Of a DNA stretch of 44,499 nucleotides, positions 32,348-39,711 are shown in pieces (positions within the stretch are counted from its first letter, which is position 1; each line of letters opens with the position of its first letter). The notes below the pieces were generated by a model. That model made no database searches. It saw only the letters and a list, made by a program, of their open reading frames with translations, and had not been told where the DNA came from. The DNA is from DATLFI01 sp035524895. GTDB taxonomy: Bacteria; Acidobacteriota; Thermoanaerobaculia; Multivoradales; Multivoraceae. The position numbers and the translations under genes were made by a program. The stretch covers positions 1 through 44,499 of the forward strand of contig DATLFI010000191.1 of the NCBI GenBank assembly GCA_035524895.1. Reading direction: 5' to 3'.

Positions 32348-33958
32348 TCAGCGCCCTCCGGCAGAGGGCGAAGCCGCGACCGGGTGCGATCCCGCCAGCT
32401 CCCCGTCGAACGTCACCAGCCGGCCCTGCGGCAGGTGAAGCGTCGCCGAGGCCTTGCGACCCTCGAGGGTGCCGGTCACGTCGAACGAACCCCTCGGCGA
32501 GTCCACCTTCCCCGCGAACGCCGTGCCGTCCCAGCGCAGGTCGTGGATCCGCGACGGCTCGAGCTGTCGGCCCCAGATTACGTAGAACACGCCCTCGCTG
32601 GCGCCGGTCTCGAGCACGAGCGGCGCGAAGCTGTGCGGCTCGGAGCGCTTCTCGACCGGCTTGGCGCTCACCGCGAACACCATGTCCGGCTGAGCGGCTG
32701 CCAGCCGCTGGAGCTCGCGCGTGCGCGCCTCGTGCGGGGTCATCGGTCGCACGCCGTCGTCGGCGACGAAGTCGACGAACCCGATCATCATCTCGTCCTT
32801 GGTCTCGTTGCCGAAGCGCACGGCCTGCGTGGGATCGGGGTTGGCGGGGTTGTCGGCCGAGTTGTCGTAGTGCGCGATGGCCTCCAGCACGGTGCCCTCT
32901 GGCACCTGGATCGGCTCGGCGAGCCGGTACCAGGTCTGCCAGTTGAAGTCCCAGCGCGCGACCTCGAGCAGCGTCTCTTGGGTACCGTCGGGCCAGTGGG
33001 CGACGTAGCGGAAGTCCTTGCCCCGGTAGTGCATGTGGGGCGCGAACGCGAAAATCTTTCCGTTCTGCCAGAAGCGGTGCTGGGCGCGCAGCTCGTAGTC
33101 GGTCGCTCCGGGGGGGATCTCGAAGCTTTCGTTGACGACCCAGAGGTTGGTGAGCTCCTTCTCGATCTTGCCGTCGGCGAAGTGCAGGCCGATGCGCGTG
33201 ACGTCGCTCTGGGGCGTGTCGGCCGGGTGGTAGTGCATGTCGGCGATGATGTTGGAGCCCTTCTCGAGGAAGCGGCCGGTGCCTTCCGGGAAGACCATCG
33301 GCTCGGTACCGGCGGCCCATGCGCCGACCCAGCCGTCGACCGGGTCGACATCGAAGCCCTTGACCGCGACCGCGATCACGTGGTGCACGACCTTGGCGTT
33401 GCCCGGCAGGATCTCGACCGCGGTGATCCATTTGTCATCCGGGAGCGCAACCTTGCCGACGATCTTGGGGAACTGGTCGGGTCCGCCCGCGGGCAGCTCG
33501 ACGGGGTCGAGCGTCACGACGAAGTCGGGTTCGCCGAGCTGCCACTCTCCGTCGGGGTACTGAGGCGGCGGTGGCGCGGTGGCGAGGTCGCCGGCTGGGG
33601 CGCCGCTCTGGGCCCAGGAGACCAGGGTGTCGATCGCGGCTTGCTCGAGGGAGCGGTCGTTGACGAACTTGGCGGTGCCCCCTGTAGCGTGCCAGGGAGG
33701 CATCGTGCCGTCCGCCACTCGCTGCGCGATCGACTTCACCCAGGGCCGCACCTCGTCGTAGCTGCGCAGCGACATCGGTGCGATCTGGCCCGGTCGGTGG
33801 CAGCTCACGCAGTGCTGGTTGAGGATGGTCGCGACGTGGCTGGAGTAGGTCGGAGCGTCGGCTGCGGCGGCCGCGCTGGCCTCCAGTCTCGCGGATCCGA
33901 CCGCAGCCAACGAGGCCAAGACGAGGGTTGCGGTGTGGAGGTTCCGGGTGGGGTTCAA
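32348..33958 (-). CDS. Secreted cytochrome c fused to a copper type II monooxygenase-like (PHM/DBH) region
   Basis: The 536-residue product (TTG start at 33958 with GGGAGAG six bases upstream; GTG 14 codons earlier is less likely because it gives an acidic n-region) has a signal peptide, then a heme c site NQHCVSCHRPGQ with a methionine ligand candidate in DGTMPPWHA. It is followed by a region like the copper-binding N and C domains of peptidylglycine/dopamine monooxygenases: KVVHHVIAVAV, ADMHYHPADT and FAPHMHYRGKDF supply paired His motifs. Such cytochrome/PHM-like fusions are common in Acidobacteriota and Planctomycetota and usually have no known substrate. It probably acts in the periplasm, with electrons moving between heme and copper. 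It is flanked by the lipid-transport operon. Confidence 0.8.
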   Translation of the reverse strand: MNPTRNLHTATLVLASLAAVGSARLEASAAAAADAPTYSSHVATILNQHCVSCHRPGQIAPMSLRSYDEVRPWVKSIAQRVADGTMPPWHATGGTAKFVNDRSLEQAAIDTLVSWAQSGAPAGDLATAPPPPQYPDGEWQLGEPDFVVTLDPVELPAGGPDQFPKIVGKVALPDDKWITAVEILPGNAKVVHHVIAVAVKGFDVDPVDGWVGAWAAGTEPMVFPEGTGRFLEKGSNIIADMHYHPADTPQSDVTRIGLHFADGKIEKELTNLWVVNESFEIPPGATDYELRAQHRFWQNGKIFAFAPHMHYRGKDFRYVAHWPDGTQETLLEVARWDFNWQTWYRLAEPIQVPEGTVLEAIAHYDNSADNPANPDPTQAVRFGNETKDEMMIGFVDFVADDGVRPMTPHEARTRELQRLAAAQPDMVFAVSAKPVEKRSEPHSFAPLVLETGASEGVFYVIWGRQLEPSRIHDLRWDGTAFAGKVDSPRGSFDVTGTLEGRKASATLHLPQGRLVTFDGELAGSHPVAASPSAGGR

Positions 33959-33969
33959 GTCGTTCTCTC

Positions 33970-34022
33970 CCGAGGATTCCTCGGTCGTTGGCTCGAGCAC
34001 CGACCGGTCGCGAATCGGTCGG
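33970..34022. promoter_or_regulatory. Two short inverted repeats upstream of the cytochrome/monooxygenase-like gene
   Basis: CCGAGGA/TCCTCGG (33970-33984, single base centre) ends right before the ribosome site of the leftward gene, and CCGACCG/CGGTCGG (34000-34006 and 34016-34022) lies just beyond it. The first could mask the ribosome site in the transcript or be an operator. Function is only inferred from position. Confidence 0.3.
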
Positions 34023-34148
34023 GTATGCGCACGTAGGCGCTGTGTCCCTTGTCATGACTACGGCGAGCGCGTGCTTCGAGTTACGTCCTCCGCGAGATTT
34101 CCGATCGCGATCGCTCGGGATCGCCAGGAACCATCGGTTCCGCAGCGC

Positions 34149-34796
34149 TCAGGGTGAGGCGAGCAGCTCGCGACCGATCTCGGCAGCGGCACGCTCGAAG
34201 GCTGCCGCGAAGGCCGAGACCACTGCGTCCACCTCGGCCATGGCTGCCGGCTCGACGGCGCGCGCCTCGCCGTGCCGGACCGTGCCGTCCGGCGCCGCCG
34301 CGCGCCACCGCAGCTCGAGCACTGCCTCCACTCCGCTCGCGGAGTCGACCTCGACCAGGCGCAGCAGTGTCGGCTGCAGCACCAGGTCGTAGGAGGCAGC
34401 GTCGCGTTGGGGCTCGGCTGCGATCCCTTCGAGTCGGTCGAGGCCCTCGACCAGCGCTTCGCGCGCGAGCCGCGCCGGCGGCGCGCTCCACCGGTGGTAG
34501 TGGTAGAAGGCGATCTCCTGCACGGCGCCGGGCGGTCTGTATGCGATGCGCTCCTGATCGTACGGGGCGACCACGAATGCCTCTGCTACTCCGATCCGCA
34601 GGCATCCGCCGGACACCGTCGCTGCGCTCCCTCCTGCCACCCTGGCGGGGGGCAGCTCCAGGAGGTAGTAGCGCGTCGTGGGTAGGGCGCGGCAGCCGGC
34701 CATTAGGAGGACCATCGCGACCAGGCAGGTCCCGCGAGAGAACGGTCGTGGCCGGCACGACGAGCGATCGGGGTCGATGCGCGGTATCGGGGTCAA
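34149..34796 (-). CDS. ABC-type transport auxiliary lipoprotein (PqiC/ABC_trans_aux family)
   Basis: The 215-residue product has a signal peptide ending in the lipobox LMAGC, followed by TRYYLLELPPARV, the typical opening of the ABC-type transport auxiliary (formerly DUF330) domain. Later segments IGVAEAFVVAPYDQERIAYR and WSAPPARLAREALVEGLDRL fit the family. These outer-membrane lipoproteins work with MCE-type lipid transporters (PqiC in E. coli). Translation starts at a TTG whose following base completes the MlaD stop (TTGA), with AAGG six bases upstream. It is the last gene of the Mla-like operon. Confidence 0.86.
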   Translation of the reverse strand: MTPIPRIDPDRSSCRPRPFSRGTCLVAMVLLMAGCRALPTTRYYLLELPPARVAGGSAATVSGGCLRIGVAEAFVVAPYDQERIAYRPPGAVQEIAFYHYHRWSAPPARLAREALVEGLDRLEGIAAEPQRDAASYDLVLQPTLLRLVEVDSASGVEAVLELRWRAAAPDGTVRHGEARAVEPAAMAEVDAVVSAFAAAFERAAAEIGRELLASP

Positions 34797-35758
34797 GGTC
34801 GCTGCCTTCCAGACGAGCTCGGCAGGTCGCCAGGCTGGCGGTCGCGAGGCGCGCGCAGGCCGAGCAGGGTAGAGGGGCGATCGCGCAGGGACTCCGACAA
34901 CGAACGCAGGTTCGCGACCACTGCCGAGAGGTCTCGCACCAGCGTCGCGATCTCGCCCTCGCCGGCGTCGAGAGATTCGAGCGTCGATCGCGCGGAGAGG
35001 AGCACCGACGCCAGCTCTTCGCCGTTCTCGCCCAGCGCCGTCGAGAGGTCAGCGGTGAGCCTTCGAGCCGAGGCCACCAGCTCGGGAACGTCGCCGGTCG
35101 CTTCGTCGAGTTGGACCAGGAGCGAGTCCGCGCGCTCGAGCAGTGCGACCAGGTGCGGGCGCAGCTCGCCGACCGTCGTGGTGCTCTCGGCAACCAGCAG
35201 CCGAAGGCTCTCGATGTTCTCCTGAGACAGCGTGGCCTGAAGGCGGGCAACCGTCGGCTCGAGCGTGCCAGTGAGTGTCGCGATCGAATCCTGGAGCTGT
35301 ACCAGCGTTCCTTCCGCGGTGACCGCGAGGTCCGCGAGAGCGCCGAAGGCGGTGTCGATCGACGCGCGCTCCGTCCCGACGATCTCGGCCCCCGGCTCCA
35401 GAGGCGACAGCTCGGCGAGACCTGGGTCGATCTCGAGGTAGTTGCCGCTCAGGAGGCTGTCGGCGCGCAGAGTGGCGGTGGCACCGCGGTAAATCGCCAC
35501 CGTAGGCTCGACCGAAACCTCGACCCGCACCGGCAGCGTGGCGCCCGTGGCGAGCGCGACCGACACCACGCGCCCTGCCTCGACGCCTGCCACCCGCACC
35601 CGGTCGCCCGTGACCACGCCGCCGGCGTGGGGCAGCATCACCACGTAGCGTTGACCGGCAGCACCGAGGACGCCGCGCCCCAGGATCCACAGGGTCATCA
35701 CCAGCAGCGTCACTGCCGCGAGTGCCACGAACGCGCCGACGCGCACGTCTTCACGCAT
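34793..35758 (-). CDS. MlaD/MCE-domain lipid transport protein
   Basis: The 321-residue product has an N-terminal membrane helix (VGAFVALAAVTLLVMTLWILG) and one MCE domain at about residues 36-115: YVVMLPHAGGVVTGDRVRVAG, VEAGRVVSVAL and LLSGNYLEIDPG. A long region of helical, coiled-coil-like sequence (residues 130-300) follows, as in MCE proteins that span the periplasm. It should form a hexameric shuttle for phospholipids between inner and outer membranes. It overlaps the MlaF gene by eight bases and the lipoprotein gene by four, so coupling is strong. Confidence 0.92.
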   Translation of the reverse strand: MREDVRVGAFVALAAVTLLVMTLWILGRGVLGAAGQRYVVMLPHAGGVVTGDRVRVAGVEAGRVVSVALATGATLPVRVEVSVEPTVAIYRGATATLRADSLLSGNYLEIDPGLAELSPLEPGAEIVGTERASIDTAFGALADLAVTAEGTLVQLQDSIATLTGTLEPTVARLQATLSQENIESLRLLVAESTTTVGELRPHLVALLERADSLLVQLDEATGDVPELVASARRLTADLSTALGENGEELASVLLSARSTLESLDAGEGEIATLVRDLSAVVANLRSLSESLRDRPSTLLGLRAPRDRQPGDLPSSSGRQRP

Positions 35759-36599
35759 CGTCTCTCGCCACCTTCGCCGTCAGGGCTGCCTCGGTGTCGC
35801 CCGAGAGCTCGGCGAACTGGCTCAGCGACTCCTCGTTGTCGTCGGCCTCGCGGTCGAGGAAGCGCCGCACAACCGGGTCGAGCGAGCCACGAAGCTCCTC
35901 GACCGGCCCGACCGCATGCACTCGGCCCTCGTGCAGTAGTGCGAGGCGATCGCCGAGGGCAAAGGCGCTGTGCAGGTCGTGGGTGACCACCACCATGGTG
36001 ACTCCGAACACTTCCTTGAGTCGAATCAAGAGCCGGTCGATGCCCGCCGCTGTCACCGGGTCGAGCCCGGCGGACGGTTCGTCGCAGAACAGGAGCTCGG
36101 GATCCAACGCCAGCGCGCGGGCGAGCGCCGCCCGTTTTCGCATGCCTCCCGAGAGTTGTGAAGGGTACCGCGATTCGGCGCCTCCCAACCCGACCAGCGA
36201 CAGCTTGATGCGGATGACGATCGAGCGCGTCGATGGCGGGAGACTGGTGAACTCTCGCAGCACCAGATCGAGGTTCGCGGCCACTGTGCGCGAGCCGAAC
36301 AGCGCCCCGCCCTGGAAGGCCACGCCGATACGCTCGCGCACCTGCCGCAGCTCGTCGCCCCGAGCGCGGTGCACGTCGACTCCACGCATGAGGACACGCC
36401 CAGCGTCGGGCTGCTCGAGGCCGAGGATGCAGCGCAGCAAGGTGCTCTTGCCGGCGCCGCTGCCGCCGAGCACGATCAACGTCTCGCCCTCCCGCACCTG
36501 GAGGTCGACGCCGTGGAGCACCTTGCGGTCACCCAGGCTCTTCTCGAGCTTTTCGATACGCAGCACCGGTTGGTCCACCTCTTCGAGCTGTTGCGCCAT
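35751..36599 (-). CDS. MlaF-like ABC transporter ATPase
   Basis: The 282-residue protein is a complete ABC ATPase: Walker A GGSGAGKST (about 45-53), Q-loop VAFQGGALFGS, signature LSGGMRKRAALARAL (about 149-163), Walker B LLFCDEPSAGLDP (about 169-181) and the switch histidine in VVTHDLHSA. The FQGGALF and GGMRKRAALARA segments are typical of MlaF. It should power lipid movement through the MlaE permease encoded just upstream. The reading frame runs on upstream over the permease, but the ATG at 36599, 14 bases after the permease stop, is the likely start. Confidence 0.93.
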   Translation of the reverse strand: MAQQLEEVDQPVLRIEKLEKSLGDRKVLHGVDLQVREGETLIVLGGSGAGKSTLLRCILGLEQPDAGRVLMRGVDVHRARGDELRQVRERIGVAFQGGALFGSRTVAANLDLVLREFTSLPPSTRSIVIRIKLSLVGLGGAESRYPSQLSGGMRKRAALARALALDPELLFCDEPSAGLDPVTAAGIDRLLIRLKEVFGVTMVVVTHDLHSAFALGDRLALLHEGRVHAVGPVEELRGSLDPVVRRFLDREADDNEESLSQFAELSGDTEAALTAKVARDDA

Positions 36600-36613
36600 C
36601 GATCCGGCAGCCG

Positions 36614-37417
36614 TCACCGCACGTACAGGATCGCCGTCACGCCCAGGTCGACCAAGATCACGAGCAGGATCGAGGTAACCACCGCCGAAGTGGTGGCGCG
36701 GCCGACCTGCTCCGGACCACCGCGCACCGACAGGCCGCGCTGGCAGCCCACGAGGCCCAGCACCAGGGCGAAGCAGGCTGCCTTGAGCAGTCCGCCGAAG
36801 ATGTCTTCGAGGACCAGAGCGTCGAGGCTCGCCCGCAGGTAGGGCAGGGGCGCCATCCCGAGACCGAACGTGGCGACCAGGAAGCCGCCGAGGATGCCGA
36901 GCGCATCCGCGAACGCGGTGAGGCACGGCAGTGTGACGAGGAGCCCGAGGATCCGCGGCACCACCAGGAAGGAGACCGGGTCGATGCCGATCACGGTGAG
37001 AGCGTCGATCTCCTCGTTGACGCGCATCGTGCCGAGCTCGGCCGCGATCGCCGATCCCACGCGCCCGGCGACCACGATCGCCGCGAGCAGCGGCGCGAGC
37101 TCGCGCGTCACCGAGATCGCTACCAGGTTGGCGACCAGGTCGGTGGCGCCGAACTGTCGGAGCTGGTAGGCGGACTGCAGCGCGAGGATCATGCCGATGA
37201 GTGCCGAGATGAGCCCCACCAGGGGCAGCGAGCGGTTGCCCGCCTCGAGCATCTGCCGGACGATCTCGCGCCAGCGGAGCGGCTGCAGACGAGCGAGCGA
37301 TCTCCCGAGGCTCTGAAGCGCCGACCAGCCCAGCCGCGCCAGGCTGCCGACCAGATCGAGGGCGTCGAGCGCCCAGCCGCCCCCACGCGCCAGGGCGCCG
37401 GGGATCGCGCCGTTCAA
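36614..37417 (-). CDS. MlaE-like ABC transporter permease
   Basis: The 267-residue membrane protein has the MlaE pattern: REIVRQMLEAGNRSLPLVGL, GMILALQSAYQLRQFGATDL, SVTRELAPLLAAIVVAGRVG and the signature SAIAAELGTMRVNEEIDALT VIGIDP (split here), followed by RILGLLVTLPCLTAFADALG. The conserved EEIDAL segment contacts the ATPase. Translation starts at a TTG that overlaps the stop of the STAS gene (TTGA). Together with MlaF, MlaD, STAS and the lipoprotein it makes an inner-membrane lipid ABC transporter. Confidence 0.93.
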   Translation of the reverse strand: MNGAIPGALARGGGWALDALDLVGSLARLGWSALQSLGRSLARLQPLRWREIVRQMLEAGNRSLPLVGLISALIGMILALQSAYQLRQFGATDLVANLVAISVTRELAPLLAAIVVAGRVGSAIAAELGTMRVNEEIDALTVIGIDPVSFLVVPRILGLLVTLPCLTAFADALGILGGFLVATFGLGMAPLPYLRASLDALVLEDIFGGLLKAACFALVLGLVGCQRGLSVRGGPEQVGRATTSAVVTSILLVILVDLGVTAILYVR

Positions 37418-37848
37418 GGCCCAGCGCCCTCACTGCGGGCACCCGTCAGCTCCTCGAGCCGCAGCCGTGGACCGACCTCCTCGATGCACGAGAAGCAGCG
37501 GTTCAGTGCTTCGGGCAGGCCGGCGAGCTCGAACACGCGCCGCACGGAACAGCGCGGCCCAGTCAGGTAGAGGTCGCCGCCCAGCTCGAGCGAGCGCGCC
37601 AGGCTCTCCACGAGCACCGCCATCGCCACCGTGTCGATACGTTCGACCCCTTCGAGATCCGCGATCGTGGGCTTGCCCTGACCTCGCTCGATCGCTTCGA
37701 AGAGCCGCTCTCGCAGGTAGGGAGCCTCCCGGTAGGTCGCGACGCCGCGCAGGCGCAGCAATCCTCCGACGCGATTCCCGAGGGGCAGCTCGGAGATCTG
37801 GAGCGCAGTGCCGCCAGAGTCCTGGTGCTGGCCGTGGTGCTTGGGCAC
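37414..37848 (-). CDS. STAS-domain protein, MlaB-like
   Basis: The 144-residue cytoplasmic protein has a STAS domain: GLLRLRGVATYREAPYLRE, KPTIADLEGVERIDTVAMAVLVESLAR (with Thr at the usual phospho-acceptor-like position after D) and GGDLYLTGP. MlaB proteins of this fold bind the MlaF ATPase and are needed for its activity. It is the first gene of the five-gene operon STAS-MlaE-MlaF-MlaD-lipoprotein, which has overlaps or short gaps throughout. The MlaB assignment rests on the context and fold rather than on a diagnostic motif. Confidence 0.86.
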   Translation of the reverse strand: MPKHHGQHQDSGGTALQISELPLGNRVGGLLRLRGVATYREAPYLRERLFEAIERGQGKPTIADLEGVERIDTVAMAVLVESLARSLELGGDLYLTGPRCSVRRVFELAGLPEALNRCFSCIEEVGPRLRLEELTGARSEGAGP

Positions 37849-37936
37849 GTCGCCAGTCTACCGGTGCTGAGGCGGTCGGTGGGGCGATGCCGCGAGTCCG
37901 AGGTTGCGAGGTTCTCGGGTTCCGGCAGGCGAGTGG

Positions 37937-39184
37937 TCAGCCGAGGTCGCGCAACCGTTGCTCCAGCCGGCGCCGCAGCGGCGGGCCCTCGGCCAGCACC
38001 AGCGCTCGCGACAACGCCTCCCTGGCGGCAACCGGGTCGCCGGCGCGTCCCAGCATTTCGCCCCAGGCCGTCCAGTACGGGCCGTACCCCTGGAGCGCCG
38101 GGTCGGTCCGCAGCTCCTCCATGGCCTTCAAGCCTTGCTCGAGCCCCTGGCCGCGAACGAGCGCCGCCGCCCGATTGACCGCTACGACCGGCGAGGGCGC
38201 CATTCCTAGCAAGACGTCGTAGGCGGCGCAGATGCGTGCCCAGTCGGTCTCCTCGAGGCTCTCGGCGAGCGCGTGGCAGCTCGCGATCTCGGCCTGCAGG
38301 TGGTAGGGCGTCAGCTCGGCGCCCCGAGCGGAGCACTCGAAGTGGTGGAGGCCGCGACGGATCAGCTCGCGGTCCCACAAGCTGCGATCCTGCTCGTCGA
38401 GCACCAGCACCTCGCCTGGGCTCGCCGCACGCGCCGGCAGCCGAGCCGCCTGGAAGCAGAAGAGGGCCGCCAGCGCGTGGACTCTGGGCTCGGCGGTGCG
38501 CGTGAGACGCGTCAGCAGCTCGACCAGGCGCAGCGCCTCGCCGCAGAGGTCCGCGCGCACCGGCTCCTCGCCGCGATGGGTCGCGTAGCCCTCGTTGAAC
38601 ACGAGGTAGAGGACCTCGAGGACGGAGTCGAGGCGCGCCGCCAGCTCCTCGCCCGCCGGTATCTCGAAGGGCTCCGTCTGATCGCGCAGCTTGCGCTTGG
38701 CGCGCACCAGCCTCTGTGCGACCGTTGGCTCGGTCTCGAGGAACGCGCGCGCGATCTCGGAGGTGCCGAAGCCGGCCGCGGTCTTGAGCGTGAGCGCGAC
38801 CTGCGCGTCGCGCGGCAGGGCCGGGTGGCAGCACAGGAACACCAGCGCCAGCTCGTCGTCGAGCAGCGTCGCGACGTCCCCAGAATGCGGGCCGCCTCGG
38901 GGCGGCTCGAGCGTCCGGGCAACGGCGCCTGCGCGCTGCCGCCAGGATGCGTCACGGCGCAGCACGTCGAGCGCCTTGTTGCGCGCCACCCGCCACAGCC
39001 ACGCCGCTGGGTCGTCGGGCACGCCCCGGTACGGCCACGACCGCAAGGCGGTCAGCAGGGCTTCCTGCACCACGTCCTCGGCGAGCTGGAGGTGCTCCGC
39101 GCCGAACGCCCGCGTCAGGCGGGCGACGAGCCTCGACGCCTCGTGGCGGAAGAGATGGTCGACGAGAGAGGGGAGGGAGGGCAT
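37937..39184 (-). CDS. ECF sigma factor of the ECF42 type with long C-terminal extension
   Basis: The 415-residue protein starts with sigma-70 region 2 (FGAEHLQLAEDVVQEALLTALR and PAAWLWRVARNKALDVLRR) and region 4 (ALTLKTAAGFGTSEIARAFLETEPTVAQRLVRAKRKLR). After these come about 230 residues (VLEVLYLVFNEGYATHRGEE... HYDVL-type repeats ending LRDLG) that match the TPR-like/DUF6596 extension of ECF42 sigma factors. ECF42 group members are found next to YCII/DGPF proteins and do not use a classical anti-sigma; the extension is thought to control activity. The partner gene is immediately upstream on the same strand (18 bp). Start ATG has no clear ribosome site. Confidence 0.92.
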   Translation of the reverse strand: MPSLPSLVDHLFRHEASRLVARLTRAFGAEHLQLAEDVVQEALLTALRSWPYRGVPDDPAAWLWRVARNKALDVLRRDASWRQRAGAVARTLEPPRGGPHSGDVATLLDDELALVFLCCHPALPRDAQVALTLKTAAGFGTSEIARAFLETEPTVAQRLVRAKRKLRDQTEPFEIPAGEELAARLDSVLEVLYLVFNEGYATHRGEEPVRADLCGEALRLVELLTRLTRTAEPRVHALAALFCFQAARLPARAASPGEVLVLDEQDRSLWDRELIRRGLHHFECSARGAELTPYHLQAEIASCHALAESLEETDWARICAAYDVLLGMAPSPVVAVNRAAALVRGQGLEQGLKAMEELRTDPALQGYGPYWTAWGEMLGRAGDPVAAREALSRALVLAEGPPLRRRLEQRLRDLG

Positions 39185-39202
39185 CGGGGGAAAGCTGGCG
39201 CG

Positions 39203-39565
39203 CTATGTCTCCTCGATCTCGCGGACTTGGATCCAGCCGAAGTCGAGGTGCGGGCACGACTCGCTGAGGCGCGCCGCCTCGTCGTAGCCGCCAGCTTCGA
39301 GGATGAAGAAGCCGCCGAGGATCTCCTTGGCCTCGGTGTACGGTCCGTCGAGGATCCGCACCTTGCCTGGCTTGCCGGCGGAGCCCTCACGGCGCAGCGC
39401 CTGGCCACCCTCCTCCTTCAGCTTCTCTCCGAGCTGGATGCGCGCGCCGAGGCTCTGGCGCCACGCCTTGTAGCGGTTGATCACGGCCTGGATGTCCTCC
39501 GGCGACAGGTCGGGAGCCGGTCCGGTGGCAGGAGCTTCGTGCAGCAGCAGCATGTAACGGGGCAT
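39203..39565 (-). CDS. YCII/DGPF-domain protein, partner of the ECF42 sigma factor
   Basis: The 120-residue protein has a YCII-related fold typical of the DGPF group: MPRYMLLLHEAP at the start, SLGARIQLGEKLKEEGGQAL, then the DGPYTEAKEILGGFFILEAG segment that gives the group its name (DGPF/DGPY). The pair order DGPF gene then ECF42 gene is the usual one. The AAGGA ribosome site is before the ATG. It may form part of the signal pathway for the sigma factor, but its biochemical activity is not established. It is divergent from the ADOP permease gene. Confidence 0.92.
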   Translation of the reverse strand: MPRYMLLLHEAPATGPAPDLSPEDIQAVINRYKAWRQSLGARIQLGEKLKEEGGQALRREGSAGKPGKVRILDGPYTEAKEILGGFFILEAGGYDEAARLSESCPHLDFGWIQVREIEET

Positions 39566-39711
39566 GACGGGTCCTTTCGTGCTTGCGGGAGCTCATTTTC
39601 GCCGCGCCATGGAGACGAACGAAACCCGCCCGCTTCGACAAGGCTCCCCGCAGCGGCAACCTCGCCACAGTTCTGACGTCTATAGGGACCAGATACCTGA
39701 GCCCCCAAACC

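Noticed and set aside
32340..32372. Hairpin CGCCCTC/GAGGGCG as a terminator for the cytochrome gene
   Set aside because: It lies inside the last codons of the gene and no U tract follows; chance pairing in GC-rich coding DNA is enough to explain it.
38273..39676. 467-residue open frame opposite the ECF42 sigma factor and its partner
   Set aside because: Shadow of two genes with clear family motifs; the composition is not that of a real protein.
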